NCBI GenBank assembly: GCA_030605665.1 | Contig: JAUWHW010000021.1 | Span: 1 to 5,088 of the forward strand | DNA: 5,088 nucleotides | DNA from: Dehalococcoidia bacterium | Lineage (GTDB): Bacteria; Chloroflexota; Dehalococcoidia; GIF9; AB-539-J10 | Direction: 5' to 3' | Shown: positions 4,937 to 5,088 of the stretch, in pieces | Layout of the letters: every line of letters starts with the position of its first letter | How positions within the stretch are numbered: the stretch's first letter is position 1 | Made by a program: the position numbers and the translations under genes | The notes under the pieces: model-generated | Seen by the model: only the letters and a program-made list of their open reading frames with translations | What the model was told of the DNA's origin: nothing | Database searches by the model: none

Positions 4937-4950
4937 ATGACTATAGTACT

Positions 4951-5088
4951 ATGACTGGAGACAGCGAGACTTTCTCGGCAATAGAGGCTATAACTGAGGT
5001 CATCTCTCAATCAGAGAGTCTGGGGCAAATCCTCAGATTCAGCGTAGCCAAGCTTTCCCAGACTCTCCCTGTAAGCTGTTGCTGGATA
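4951..5088 (+). CDS. N-terminus of a probable GAF-domain regulatory protein, cut by window edge
   Basis: An open frame of 46 codons runs from ATG to the last base of the window. It reads MTGDSETFSAIEAITEVISQ, then SESLGQILRFSVAKLSQTLP and VSCCWI. The pattern of an amphipathic helix (IEAITEVISQSESLGQIL), a second helix and then a hydrophobic strand is how many GAF sensor domains begin. These often sit in front of a histidine kinase, a cyclase or a DNA-binding domain. Too little is present to say which, and the GAF call itself is tentative. A good promoter lies just upstream (4908-4936), and there is no Shine-Dalgarno. An ATG at 4938 opens only a five-codon frame and is not the start. Confidence 0.55.
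   Translation, partial: MTGDSETFSAIEAITEVISQSESLGQILRFSVAKLSQTLPVSCCWI

Noticed and set aside
1..5088. CRISPR array, tRNA or rRNA genes
   Set aside because: No regularly spaced direct repeats, cloverleaf-like sequence with conserved T-loop, or rRNA-like stretch was seen by eye.
4951..5088. Calling the right-edge gene a histidine kinase
   Set aside because: Only 46 residues are visible. They fit the beginning of a GAF domain, but no kinase motif is inside the window.

Overview
The window looks like chromosomal DNA of a moderate-GC, uncultured bacterium. My best guess is Chloroflexota, near Dehalococcoidia. The guess rests on the small SWIM zinc-finger protein, the DUF951 protein, the long (type 2) PyrF and dispersed palindromic repeats of the TCATTCTGA...GAAGAATCT kind. 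It is inference from recognition, not from a search. Apart from folC and a gene fragment at the right edge, everything lies on the minus strand.

Layout from left to right. Positions 1-287 hold the N-terminal end of a Y-family DNA polymerase (dinB), cut by the window edge. Next come a decayed DUF951 fragment (337-426), a HicA/HicB-type toxin-antitoxin pair (450-940) with a candidate autoregulated promoter, and a 285-residue PD-(D/E)XK (DUF559-like) nuclease (1027-1884). The nuclease tail carries a textbook sliding-clamp-binding pentapeptide, QLSLF. An intact DUF951 gene (1982-2200) follows, bracketed by two palindromic repeat elements (1922-2005 and 2222-2288), then pyrF (2301-3113). Divergent from pyrF is folC (3160-4536), which has a piece of the same repeat family translated in frame. 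folC overlaps by 28 bp the 3' end of a convergent SWIM zinc-finger gene (4509-4781). A promoter at 4908-4936 appears to drive a gene starting at 4951 that runs off the right edge and looks like the start of a GAF-type regulatory protein.

How the genes work together. pyrF (UMP synthesis) and folC (folate polyglutamylation) are housekeeping genes. The stretch between the two DUF951 copies (about 427-1981) is accessory: a toxin-antitoxin pair plus a restriction/repair-like nuclease. The arrangement is an intact gene, then cargo, then a diverged 3' fragment of the same gene. It resembles an integrated island that left a 3' copy of its target gene behind, although an old duplication is equally possible. 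The nuclease with a clamp-docking tail, encoded close to dinB (another clamp client in known bacteria), is the most interesting functional signal. The most interesting evolutionary signals are the in-frame palindromic repeat in folC and the repeat-derived C-terminus of the DUF951 protein.
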